Positions 1-6,272 are shown, counted from the first letter of the stretch. The stretch is 6,592 nucleotides of DNA from Nitrospiraceae bacterium (GCA_020354155.1 CP070644.1:160444-167035); one strand, 5' to 3'. The notes: a model not told the origin generated them from the sequence alone. Numbers and translations: made by a program.

Positions 1-24
1 AGCCATGATTACTATTATGACCAT
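1..24 (-). other. possible start of a next gene, cut by the window edge
   Basis: Read on the minus strand, an ATG at 24-22 opens a frame reading MVIIVIMA that is still open at the window edge. It would follow the membrane glycosyltransferase gene after a 45-base gap. The residues are hydrophobic, as in the N-terminus of a membrane protein. No Shine-Dalgarno sequence lies close to the ATG; a purine-rich GAGGGGAGGGG stretch just after the previous stop is too far away. Eight codons cannot establish a gene. The remaining bases to 69 are AT-rich and show no convincing terminator hairpin. Confidence 0.15.
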
Positions 25-69
25 ATAAAATATAAAATGGATATCTTTTTTATCCCCTCCCCTCATACC

Positions 70-2049
70 TCAGCCCCTTTCATAAAGTGCAATTGTATAA
101 TTTTCATCAGCATATTTGATCTTGAAGCTTTCCTTCGCACCAAGCCATTGCAGCGAGTAACTGGCCCTGATCCATTTGTCTTCCTGGGAGTTTGTCCTCA
201 CCAGCACATGCGTTGTACCTGCCCCGTTCAGCGCCTTGATCCACTCCCGGTATTGATCAGCCTTCACATAGGCGATACTGCTTGTGAAAGAAGTGTTCCA
301 TAAAGGTGCATGAAAGAGTGGTTCAAAGGTAAAGGCAAGAACATCGTCCTTCTGTATATTGTTGCTGATCCATATCCAGTGCCCGTACTCCTGCCTCGCC
401 TGAAGATCAATATTAAAAGCCCCCTGTCTCGCAATCGTGCGTTCATGAGCGGTCAGGGCCAGAAATTTTTCTATCTGCTGAGGGGTAACAGCCGGAGACG
501 GCAGAGCAAAGCAGGTATAGAGCACAAGGATGAGAGCAATGACCTTGATTCCTGCCCGTCTCTGCTGAAAATAGTCAAGCATCACGGCAAAGGAAACCGC
601 CCCAAGGGCAACGATAAAAATGATATAGCGCGGGGTCCAGTTTCTGGGATAAAAGAAAAATGCAGCAATGATAACAAAGGCCATGATCAGAAAGGTCTTC
701 ATTTTCTTCTTTGCAGCGTAGATCAGTGAAAACACCACGCTGGGCACAAAAAGAATAATCCAGAGCGGACCCAGCCCTCCCAGGCGGGAGTCATACAGAT
801 AATATCTGATATTTTCCATCCATACATATATGGGTCTCTCAAAAAATGATAGTCTGTTTATTACCTCTGGCGCAGGCTCAATAATTCCTTTGTACAGACC
901 CTTGAAAAGTGTGAACCCCAAAAACGATATATCCATGGGATAGACAGGATTACCATAGAGCACCCAGTTCTTGCCATACCAGTAGCCGCCAACAATGGCC
1001 GCAGGGAGAATAAAATAGAGCATGGAATTTTTCACTGCCTGTTTCATAATTTCAAGTGTGTAAAAATTCGTATTCATACGTACTGACTGCTGCTTGAGCT
1101 CCTGACCAAAAACAACAATCATCAGTATAGCCAAAAACAGGGGGCCCGATCCCTTGGAGCCAAGCAGTACGCCTGCAGAGAGGCCAGCAAGAATCAGCCT
1201 GTATCTTCTGTGAGTTGCAATGTGGAGAGCTTTGTGATCACTCTCATCAAGAGGCAGAAGAAAGTTTAATGCAGTCAGAAAAAGGACTGTAATGGCAACG
1301 TCAACATAGTTTGTTGTCGACTGGAGAATAATAATCGGTGTAAAGAAAAAAAGGAGCCCTGCGCACAGAGACAATTCCTGTTGAATGCCCATTTTCCGGC
1401 ATATGCTGAAAACAACCGCTATTCCCATGATTGCAAAGAGCAGCTGGCTTAAGTCAACTATTGTGCTGCTCTTTAAGAAAATTATGTTCCAGAGGAAGAA
1501 CAGCTCAATATTCTTCGGGAATATATTTATGAATTGATCTATAAAAAAATGATTGGTAATTTCCTCTATAGCGCCGCTCTGCAGTATATATCCGACTATC
1601 GGCAAGTGATACCACAAACCATCCCATGTATAAGAAGGAAAGAGATATCCAAGAAATATGGTCCAGGACGCAATAATGAAAGCAAGGACTGCAAGAATCG
1701 GCAGCAGCCAGTCATGACGAAGAAGACTGAATAGTGTTTTCAATTTATCCCGGGGCTCTTTTAGCAGGGAATGAGCAATAACTCCATTCCCCAATTTCAC
1801 CCTTCCTGAGAGAGCACAAAAAAGAACAATACCGGAGACAACTGCATTAAGAGCTAAGAGCGGTATTGCATAGAGTTTTTGAAAGAGCACCCCAAGGAAC
1901 AGTTCAGTGAGGATGATTTGAGTTAATCCCAGCATGAAGGTCCCGATTATTCTTTCAGAAAATGAGAGAACCTTTTTTTTGCCGGAAAGCAAGATAGACC
2001 AGGAAAGAAAAAGAATGACGTTGATTATGATATAGATTGCACTATTCAC
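70..2049 (-). CDS. GT-C fold membrane glycosyltransferase (GT39/PMT-like)
   Basis: This is a 659-residue multi-pass inner-membrane protein. GT-C enzymes of this kind usually move a sugar from a polyprenyl-phosphate donor onto a glycan, lipid or protein on the outer face of the membrane. The first large periplasmic loop carries WDGLWYHLP (142-150), where D143 is the likely catalytic-type acid. Further family-like signatures are NYVD (247-250), GSKGSG (297-302), the YWYGKNW...GNPVYP block (356-371) and NWTPRY (470-475). About ten or more hydrophobic helices fill residues 1-515, and a soluble tail of about 140 residues (520-659) follows. Translation begins at GTG, directly after the TAA of the upstream TPR gene with no intervening base and no strong Shine-Dalgarno sequence, so coupling to that gene is likely. 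As the last identified gene of the polysaccharide cluster it could decorate or prime the glycan. Family is confident from motifs; donor and acceptor cannot be read from the sequence. Confidence 0.85.
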   Translation of the reverse strand: MNSAIYIIINVILFLSWSILLSGKKKVLSFSERIIGTFMLGLTQIILTELFLGVLFQKLYAIPLLALNAVVSGIVLFCALSGRVKLGNGVIAHSLLKEPRDKLKTLFSLLRHDWLLPILAVLAFIIASWTIFLGYLFPSYTWDGLWYHLPIVGYILQSGAIEEITNHFFIDQFINIFPKNIELFFLWNIIFLKSSTIVDLSQLLFAIMGIAVVFSICRKMGIQQELSLCAGLLFFFTPIIILQSTTNYVDVAITVLFLTALNFLLPLDESDHKALHIATHRRYRLILAGLSAGVLLGSKGSGPLFLAILMIVVFGQELKQQSVRMNTNFYTLEIMKQAVKNSMLYFILPAAIVGGYWYGKNWVLYGNPVYPMDISFLGFTLFKGLYKGIIEPAPEVINRLSFFERPIYVWMENIRYYLYDSRLGGLGPLWIILFVPSVVFSLIYAAKKKMKTFLIMAFVIIAAFFFYPRNWTPRYIIFIVALGAVSFAVMLDYFQQRRAGIKVIALILVLYTCFALPSPAVTPQQIEKFLALTAHERTIARQGAFNIDLQARQEYGHWIWISNNIQKDDVLAFTFEPLFHAPLWNTSFTSSIAYVKADQYREWIKALNGAGTTHVLVRTNSQEDKWIRASYSLQWLGAKESFKIKYADENYTIALYERG

Positions 2050-2619
2050 TTAGTCCAGGCAGTTCCAGAACCTGCGCACGCTGCAGTCCGTCATTTCATG
2101 GTACTGTTTGTACTGATCCTCTGCCTTTTCCTTCATTCCCATTTTTTCATAGACTTCGGCAAGATCCCAGAGGGCATAACGATGGGCTGGGTCTGTTTCC
2201 AGTATTTTACTATAGAGCACGATGGCCTTTTTATATGTTCCGGTTTCCTTATAGATATTACCAAGGGCATGAAGGGCATCAATGTTTTCCGGGTTCAACG
2301 CCACTGCCCTTTCACAGAGTACAATCGCCTTGCCATACTCTTTTTTTTCTATATAAATATAACCCAGATCAAAGGGTGCATAGGGGTGTTCCGGTGCAAG
2401 GGCGAGGAGTTTCTGATACATGGATTCTGCCTTTTCCCAATCACCGCTCTCCTTGTAAATCAGTCCAAGCTGATAGTAGGAGTAACTGTCGCCGGGATTT
2501 ATTTCTATAGCCTTACGGAACTGGATAATTGCATTATCATGAGAATGAAGTGTCTGATAAAAAATGCCCTGCAAAGCATATCTGTTTTGCAGGACATAGA
2601 GAGATAATACTGCCGTCAC
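2050..2619 (-). CDS. TPR-repeat protein, probably membrane-anchored
   Basis: This reading is 189 residues from a GTG and is dominated by tetratricopeptide repeats. The turn positions NP (41-42), AP (75-76), NP (109-110) and DP (143-144) recur exactly every 34 residues. Four full repeats span about 45-179, with a degenerate one before them at about 12-43. TPR arrays are protein-protein scaffolds; in exopolysaccharide machines (AlgK, BcsC, PgaA) they connect the inner-membrane synthase to the outer-membrane pore. The GTG start is doubtful. The frame stays open upstream as far as a TGA at 2677-2679, and the added residues give a KKK cluster followed by a hydrophobic stretch, as in a signal anchor. 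No standard start codon lies in that extension in frame; an ATG at 2663-2661 is one base out of frame across an A9 run. The true protein is therefore probably about 203 residues with an N-terminal membrane helix. The gene sits between the barrel and GT-C genes of the same operon. Confidence 0.85.
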   Translation of the reverse strand: MTAVLSLYVLQNRYALQGIFYQTLHSHDNAIIQFRKAIEINPGDSYSYYQLGLIYKESGDWEKAESMYQKLLALAPEHPYAPFDLGYIYIEKKEYGKAIVLCERAVALNPENIDALHALGNIYKETGTYKKAIVLYSKILETDPAHRYALWDLAEVYEKMGMKEKAEDQYKQYHEMTDCSVRRFWNCLD

Positions 2620-2646
2620 AAAAAGGGCTATAAAAATTAAGACGGA

Positions 2647-2663
2647 TTTTTTTTTAACGCCAT
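2647..2663 (-). other. A9 homopolymer and out-of-frame ATG at the start of the TPR gene
   Basis: On the coding strand an ATG (2663-2661) is followed by GCGTT and nine A residues (2655-2647). As written, the ATG frame ends after eight codons (MALKKNPS, then TAA). With one A more, the ATG joins the TPR frame and gives MALKKK followed by about 20 hydrophobic residues, a normal signal-anchor N-terminus. The ATG lies 18 bases after the stop of the preceding barrel gene, normal operon spacing. The site is thus an assembly or sequencing error, a real frameshift, or a transcriptional slippage site. Which of these holds cannot be decided from the sequence alone. Confidence 0.6.
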
Positions 2664-2681
2664 CTGCGATTATCTGTCAGC

Positions 2682-3728
2682 TTATTTTCTTGAAAATAAA
2701 TTCACAGGAAAGAAACCCTCTCCCGGGAACACAAAGGCCACATTAAAAGTCTCTCCACGGGAGAAATTCTCGGTCTCAAAAGGATCCCATCCCTCAATCT
2801 CCGTGTTGTAGGAAATAACAATTTCCTTGTTGGGAAATGTATCTTTCATAAACGTTAGATATTTGGAAACATTAAATGCCAAATCAATACCGACACTCAG
2901 GGCATGGGGCTCAAGACCGAGAGTGTCTTTAACAAGGACATAGTCTCCATTACTTGCCGATCCTCCCGTTGGCCAGTCCAGTGCTAAAAGTGCTGGTGAA
3001 ACCTTTGCATTGCCAACAGACCGTGTCCAGTCAACGATCCCTCTGATTGACAGCCATGACGTAACAGCATATCCGCCGCCAAAAGAGATTTTTATCTGAT
3101 CAGAAGGAGTAAAGGTAGCAGGATCAAACTCATCATTCTCAAACCTGAATTTATATCCTGTATTAAGCCACGCATACCCCTTCCCCAGTCCTCTGCCAAA
3201 TAACAGCGCAACAGTAGCATCATACTGGCAGTCTCCGAGACTTAAATGAGTCGTTATTAATCCACAGTCATAGGCCTCCGGTATTTTCACTTCCCCCTGA
3301 AAGGACATCAGGACCCCTGTACCGGCTATATTATCAATGAGGCTATGCCTGATGCCAAGGTTGATGTCACCTACTCCATAGGGGCCGTCCTCGGCAGCAT
3401 ATCTCATTGTGTCATCAGACCTCTGCCAGTCATAGGGGATCGAGGTATAGATCGTGAGTTTGTCGGTAATCCCATATTCACCGTAATAGGTTATCTTTGT
3501 AGAACTGAATTTTGCTGAAGGAACTTTATGATTATCTACAGGAAATCCGGTCACCACACCATCACTGTCAAGTTGCAGGGTTGTATATTTCTCATCTGTA
3601 ACGTAATAGCCAACGGTTAGCTGGTTATAGGCGTAACCCTTCGGCTGGGTCCAGGCAGCAAAAGCACTGCTTCCTGCAAAGACAAACATCAATGAAACAA
3701 GCATAATGGAGAGAATTCTTTTCTTCAT
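2682..3728 (-). CDS. outer-membrane beta-barrel protein (porin/transporter-like)
   Basis: This is a 348-residue exported protein. The N-terminus is a classic Sec signal peptide: MKKR, a hydrophobic core at about 5-20, then SSAFA with cleavage near residue 24 or 25. The mature part has no further hydrophobic helices and shows alternating, aromatic-rich strands separated by charged turns, for example ITYYGEYGITDKLTIYTSIPYDW (79-101) and GDINLGIRHSLID (120-132). This resembles the outer-membrane transporter families related to the MetA-pathway or phenol-degradation porins. At about 320 mature residues a barrel of 12 to 16 strands is likely. It lacks a C-terminal aromatic residue (it ends in FSRK). 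Two cysteines, C155 and C167, lie close together and could form a disulfide. An AGGAG ribosome site (3740-3736) seven bases before the ATG fixes the start. Placed between the glycan synthase and TPR genes, it is the candidate export pore. Function is inferred from context; topology is well supported. Confidence 0.8.
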   Translation of the reverse strand: MKKRILSIMLVSLMFVFAGSSAFAAWTQPKGYAYNQLTVGYYVTDEKYTTLQLDSDGVVTGFPVDNHKVPSAKFSSTKITYYGEYGITDKLTIYTSIPYDWQRSDDTMRYAAEDGPYGVGDINLGIRHSLIDNIAGTGVLMSFQGEVKIPEAYDCGLITTHLSLGDCQYDATVALLFGRGLGKGYAWLNTGYKFRFENDEFDPATFTPSDQIKISFGGGYAVTSWLSIRGIVDWTRSVGNAKVSPALLALDWPTGGSASNGDYVLVKDTLGLEPHALSVGIDLAFNVSKYLTFMKDTFPNKEIVISYNTEIEGWDPFETENFSRGETFNVAFVFPGEGFFPVNLFSRK

Positions 3729-3735
3729 ACCATGG

Positions 3736-3740
3736 CTCCT
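3736..3740 (-). promoter_or_regulatory. strong ribosome binding site of the beta-barrel gene
   Basis: AGGAG on the minus strand sits seven bases upstream of the ATG at 3728. A second ATG between them runs into a stop at its third codon and is therefore not the start. This is the best-placed Shine-Dalgarno sequence in the operon, which suits a protein needed in high copy in the outer membrane. Confidence 0.7.
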
Positions 3741-3793
3741 TTTCCTCAGATATATTTATTCTTTTTCCCAGAAAGATTGCATATATAATGCTG

Positions 3794-5314
3794 CTATGCA
3801 GCTACAACGTCTTCTGTATTTCTCTTGGAACTTAAGCGGCGTGTGATACGACTGGTAGCAATACCCCTCAATATTACTTGATACAAAGATAAAAATGCAA
3901 CATAAAAGAACCCCATCTGAAAGATCATGAGAAAGGGTATGGACACGTAAATCCTGTTCATGTATGCGAAATAAATATTGAAGGTAAAATAGAGTCCAAG
4001 GAAGAGTTCCACGAACACCATCATGCTGATACCTACCTTGTATTTTTTCCCGAGCCACCTGTCTTTCTTGACCTTGATACTGTACTTGGGCGTCCGCTTG
4101 AACTCAGTCTTGATATTAAACAGGGCCTCAAGCACCGCCTTGGAATTATTGACAGTGAGACCAATTCCAAGAGACATGAGCATTGGAAGATACAGTATCC
4201 TTGATTTCCAGTCTCTGTGGACGGCTTTCTGGGAGCATAAATAGAAAAATGATATTCCCACTGTTGCCACAAGGAGAAAAGGCACATCGGTTACGATCAT
4301 CTGAAACCAGCCGATGTTTATCCTGGCAACCATGGAAGGATACATTAATATGGAAAGGAGAAGCATCAGCAGATAGGACATATTATTCGTTAAATGAAAG
4401 AAGGCCTCAACCTTTACCTTTAATGGCAGATTACTCTTCATAATGGGCCATAACAGTTTCTTCGCCGTCTGAATCGATCCCTTTGCCCATCTGTGCTGCT
4501 GGGTCTTGAATCCGTTGATTTCCACAGGTATTTCAGAGGGAGAAACTTCATCCTTGAGGAATACAAATTTCCATCCCTTTAACTGGGACCGGTAACTCAG
4601 GTCCAGGTCCTCTGTCAGGGTGTCATTCTGCCAGCCCCCGGCTGATATGATCGCCTCTTTTCTCCAGATTCCGGCAGTGCCGTTAAAATTAAAGAACCTC
4701 CCTGACCAGTTGCGGGCCGTATGCTCAATAACAAAATGGCCATCAAGCATGATTGCCTGAATCTTCGTTAAAAAAGAATAAGTTCTGTTCAAATAAGACC
4801 AGCGGGTCTGTACCATGCCCACAGATTTATCAGAAAAATAATGAATTGTCTTCTGGATCGTGTCTCTCTGGGGAACAAAGTCAGCGTCAAAAACAGCTAC
4901 AAAGTCACCCTTGGCAGATTTTAAACCGTTCTCCAGCGCACCTCCCTTGAATCCCTTCCGGTTGTCACGGTGAATGTATGCTATGTCAAAGCCCTTCTTT
5001 ATATAATCATCCACACATTTTCTGGCAACCTCAGCTGTCTCATCTGTAGAATCGTCAAGGACCTGAATGTCGATAAGCTCCCTCGGATAATCAATGCTGC
5101 ACGATGCCTGAATAAGGCGCTTCACAACATACATCTCATTATAGATAGGAAGCTGGATCGTCACTCGGGGCAGCTCGGTCAGCTTTTCCTTAATCACTGG
5201 CTTGTTTTTCTGGTACCGGTAATAAAGATACACCATGTAATACCGGTGGGAGGCATAAATGAAAACAGTAATCAGGACAAAAAAGTATATAGTTAGGAAT
5301 ACATAAAGTAGCAT
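3794..5314 (-). CDS. processive GT2 glycosyltransferase, cellulose synthase-like
   Basis: This 506-residue inner-membrane enzyme has the full set of processive GT2 motifs: DDSTD (87-91, nucleotide-sugar binding), DAD (143-145, the metal-binding DxD), GTAG (212-215), TED (234-236, catalytic base) and QQHRW (272-276, the Q-x-x-R-W acceptor-site motif). One transmembrane helix precedes the catalytic domain (about 2-22), and about five follow it (roughly 310-330, 337-360, 372-392, 428-450 and 456-480). Enzymes with this layout polymerise a beta-linked glycan from UDP- or GDP-sugars and thread it across the inner membrane; the closest types are cellulose synthase-like and mannan-type synthases. 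There is no C-terminal PilZ domain, so direct c-di-GMP control like that of BcsA is not visible. It is the first gene of the operon. The ATG is preceded by a weak AAGAGA at about 11 bases. The start agrees with the N-terminal helix. The polymer made cannot be told from sequence. Confidence 0.92.
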   Translation of the reverse strand: MLLYVFLTIYFFVLITVFIYASHRYYMVYLYYRYQKNKPVIKEKLTELPRVTIQLPIYNEMYVVKRLIQASCSIDYPRELIDIQVLDDSTDETAEVARKCVDDYIKKGFDIAYIHRDNRKGFKGGALENGLKSAKGDFVAVFDADFVPQRDTIQKTIHYFSDKSVGMVQTRWSYLNRTYSFLTKIQAIMLDGHFVIEHTARNWSGRFFNFNGTAGIWRKEAIISAGGWQNDTLTEDLDLSYRSQLKGWKFVFLKDEVSPSEIPVEINGFKTQQHRWAKGSIQTAKKLLWPIMKSNLPLKVKVEAFFHLTNNMSYLLMLLLSILMYPSMVARINIGWFQMIVTDVPFLLVATVGISFFYLCSQKAVHRDWKSRILYLPMLMSLGIGLTVNNSKAVLEALFNIKTEFKRTPKYSIKVKKDRWLGKKYKVGISMMVFVELFLGLYFTFNIYFAYMNRIYVSIPFLMIFQMGFFYVAFLSLYQVILRGIATSRITRRLSSKRNTEDVVAA

Positions 5315-5373
5315 TTATAAAATTCTCTTTTAAAAATAAGACTGTTTACAGGAACCAGGGATTCAGACGAGCC

Positions 5374-5403
5374 ATTATAACATACAGGGATTTACACTAT
5401 CAA
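5374..5403 (-). promoter_or_regulatory. sigma-70-type promoter of the polysaccharide operon
   Basis: On the minus strand, TTGATA (5403-5398) and a perfect TATAAT (5379-5374) are separated by 18 bases. TG occupies the extended -10 position (TGTTATAAT). Transcription would start near 5367, giving a leader of about 50 bases before the GT2 ATG at 5314. This is the strongest promoter match in the window and the only convincing one found for the four-gene operon. Confidence 0.65.
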
Positions 5404-5420
5404 TAAAAAAATCTTATAAT
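5391..5420 (+). promoter_or_regulatory. sigma-70-type promoter of the ArsR regulator
   Basis: TTTACA (5391-5396) and TATAAT (5415-5420) are 18 bases apart on the plus strand. A second overlapping TATAAT occupies 5420-5425. Transcription would start near 5427-5432, leaving a leader of about 70-75 bases. Its -35 box lies one base from the -35 box of the opposite promoter. Confidence 0.55.
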
Positions 5421-5428
5421 ATAATTAT
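5416..5428. promoter_or_regulatory. candidate operator palindrome over the regulator promoter
   Basis: ATAAT (5416-5420) and ATTAT (5424-5428) are perfect inverted arms around a 3-base centre. They overlap the -10 box and the expected transcription start of the ArsR gene. ArsR-family proteins commonly bind AT-rich inverted repeats at such positions and repress their own gene. The arms are short and low in complexity, so chance is a real alternative. Confidence 0.3.
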
Positions 5429-5501
5429 TTGCTCAACCTGACGAATAACTGATTTATACACGTAAACATACTTCAGTTCTTGACAGCTATCTTTTATAAC
5501 A

Positions 5502-5825
5502 ATGGAGAAGAATAATATCAATCCTAACATTGAGTCAACCTTCAACTGGACTGCGATTCTGAAGGCCCTTGCAGATGAGAACCGTCTGCAGATCATACAT
5601 GAGCTCTTAAAGAATGAAGCATCGGTACAGGACCTTTCCGATATCCTGGGTCTGAAGATTTATAATATCTCGAAGCACCTGAAAATCCTTGAATCAAACG
5701 GCCTCGTGAAGAAACGCAAGGACGGCAACCGCAGGATTTATAAAGTTACGGACAATATTCGCTCCCGCCTGTCTGAGGATAATCAGGTACTTGATCTGGG
5801 CTGCTGCAAGTTTATCTTCGGATAG
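5502..5825 (+). CDS. ArsR-family winged-helix transcriptional regulator
   Basis: This 107-residue protein is a single winged helix-turn-helix domain. LKALADENRLQIIHELLKN (20-38) is the typical ArsR opening helix, SVQDLSDILGLKIYNISKHLKILESNGLV (41-69) is the helix-turn-helix with its recognition helix, and KKRKDGNRRIYKV (70-82) is the beta wing. The usual ELCVCDL metal site of ArsR/SmtB is absent. The only cysteines are a vicinal pair, C101-C102, in the C-terminal DLGCCKF. This pair may act as a thiol or metal sensor, or may be structural. It also lacks the two separated cysteines of BigR/SqrR-type persulfide sensors. No good Shine-Dalgarno sequence precedes the ATG, and no other methionine occurs in the protein. 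The gene is divergent from the polysaccharide operon, with interlocked promoters, and convergent with a rhodanese gene. Autoregulation and control of the divergent operon are inferred from position; the ligand is unknown. Confidence 0.88.
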   Translation: MEKNNINPNIESTFNWTAILKALADENRLQIIHELLKNEASVQDLSDILGLKIYNISKHLKILESNGLVKKRKDGNRRIYKVTDNIRSRLSEDNQVLDLGCCKFIFG

Positions 5826-5827
5826 TA

Positions 5828-6184
5828 TCAATAGTACACCTCTTCTATCGGCAAACCGGAATCAACCCACTCATCAATACCACCTTCATATACTTTAATG
5901 TTGGGCACCTTCAGTAAGGTTAGGATTGAAGCAACTTTTTTTGATGCTGAGCATGTCTTATGTTTACAATAAACTATTATTTCATGATAAGGACTTAACT
6001 CACTTCTTCTGTCTGCAATTTCAGGGTACGGTATGGTTTTGGCCCCCTTGATTTTATATTGATTCCCGTCATATCCTCCCACTGTATCAACAATCACGCA
6101 ATCAGCATTATTATTTATCCTGTCAAGAATCTCATCCTTATCCAGACAGTCCAGAGTCAGCTCAAAGTTAATCTGATAAGCCAT
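5828..6184 (-). CDS. single-domain rhodanese (sulfurtransferase-like) protein
   Basis: This 118-residue cytoplasmic protein is one rhodanese domain. CVIVDTVGGYDGNQYKIKGAKTIPYPEI (29-56) matches the first half of the fold, with the characteristic aspartate followed by a GA.(x)IP turn. VYCKHKTCSAS (71-81) is the active-site loop with C73 as the expected persulfide-forming cysteine. YEGGIDEW...GLPIE (99-114) is the typical C-terminal signature. The loop has C78 at its sixth position, a known subtype (C-x4-C) that could pair with C73 instead of carrying a free persulfide only. No signal peptide is seen. A six-G ribosome site (6194-6189) four bases before the ATG supports the start. Its stop is two bases from that of the ArsR gene on the other strand, and it is divergent from the ferredoxin subunit gene. 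A role in handling sulfane sulfur is expected from the family; the specific acceptor is unknown. Confidence 0.88.
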   Translation of the reverse strand: MAYQINFELTLDCLDKDEILDRINNNADCVIVDTVGGYDGNQYKIKGAKTIPYPEIADRRSELSPYHEIIVYCKHKTCSASKKVASILTLLKVPNIKVYEGGIDEWVDSGLPIEEVYY

Positions 6185-6224
6185 CTTTCCCCCCTTTTCT
6201 ATTGCACTTAGTTATAGCTCTTCT

Positions 6225-6256
6225 GAAACATAAATGTTTATATTATGTGAAACATA
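6225..6256. promoter_or_regulatory. AAACAT half-site cluster between rhodanese and ferredoxin genes
   Basis: GAAACATA occurs twice as a direct repeat (6225-6232 and 6249-6256), and an inverted copy, ATGTTT, lies between them (6234-6239). The first copy and the inverted one form AAACAT-AA-ATGTTT, a perfect 6-base inverted repeat with a 2-base centre. The cluster lies centrally in the 88-base divergent gap, as expected for a regulator acting on both genes. It is not an FNR box (TTGAT-N4-ATCAA) and not a good CRP site. A weak minus-strand promoter (TTAACA 6263-6258, TATAAA 6242-6237, spacer only 15) overlaps it. Confidence 0.4.
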
Positions 6257-6272
6257 TTGTTAAATTAAAGCT

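Larger units (their letters stand above)
5315..5501. promoter_or_regulatory. divergent intergenic control region
   Basis: This 187-base AT-rich gap separates the polysaccharide operon (leftward) from the ArsR-type regulator (rightward). It holds two promoters with adjacent -35 boxes, an AT-rich palindrome at the regulator's start site, and a GTAAACA element in each 5' leader. The separate entries give the details. No open reading frame or structured RNA is evident in it. Confidence 0.7.

Noticed and set aside
310..729. Plus-strand open frame of 139 codons
   Set aside because: It lies wholly antisense to the GT-C gene, has no recognisable domain and no ribosome site, and its composition is that of a shadow frame.
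2037..2607. Two overlapping plus-strand frames of 157 and 169 codons
   Set aside because: Both are antisense to the TPR gene. The TPR frame shows exact 34-residue periodicity, while these contain low-quality, Cys/Phe/His-rich shadow sequence.
3769..3806. Inverted repeat TGCATA / TATGCA on the minus strand just after the GT2 stop
   Set aside because: A 6-base AT-rich stem with an 11-base loop and no following T-run is too weak for a terminator, and the next gene follows closely with a strong ribosome site.
3756..4058. Minus-strand frame of 100 codons overlapping the 3' end of the GT2 gene
   Set aside because: It is in another frame of the well-supported glycosyltransferase and has no recognisable features.
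3794..5314. Naming the GT2 gene bcsA
   Set aside because: It lacks the PilZ domain and any bcsB/bcsZ partner, and the GT2 motifs alone do not identify cellulose as product.
5480..5500. TTGACA (5480-5485) and TATAAC (5495-5500) directly before the ArsR ATG
   Set aside because: The spacer is only 9 bases, far too short for a sigma-70 promoter, and it would leave a transcript with almost no leader. The 5391-5420 pair is much better.
5502..5825. Naming the regulator arsR, bigR or sqrR
   Set aside because: The diagnostic cysteine arrangements of these proteins are absent, so only the family level is supported.
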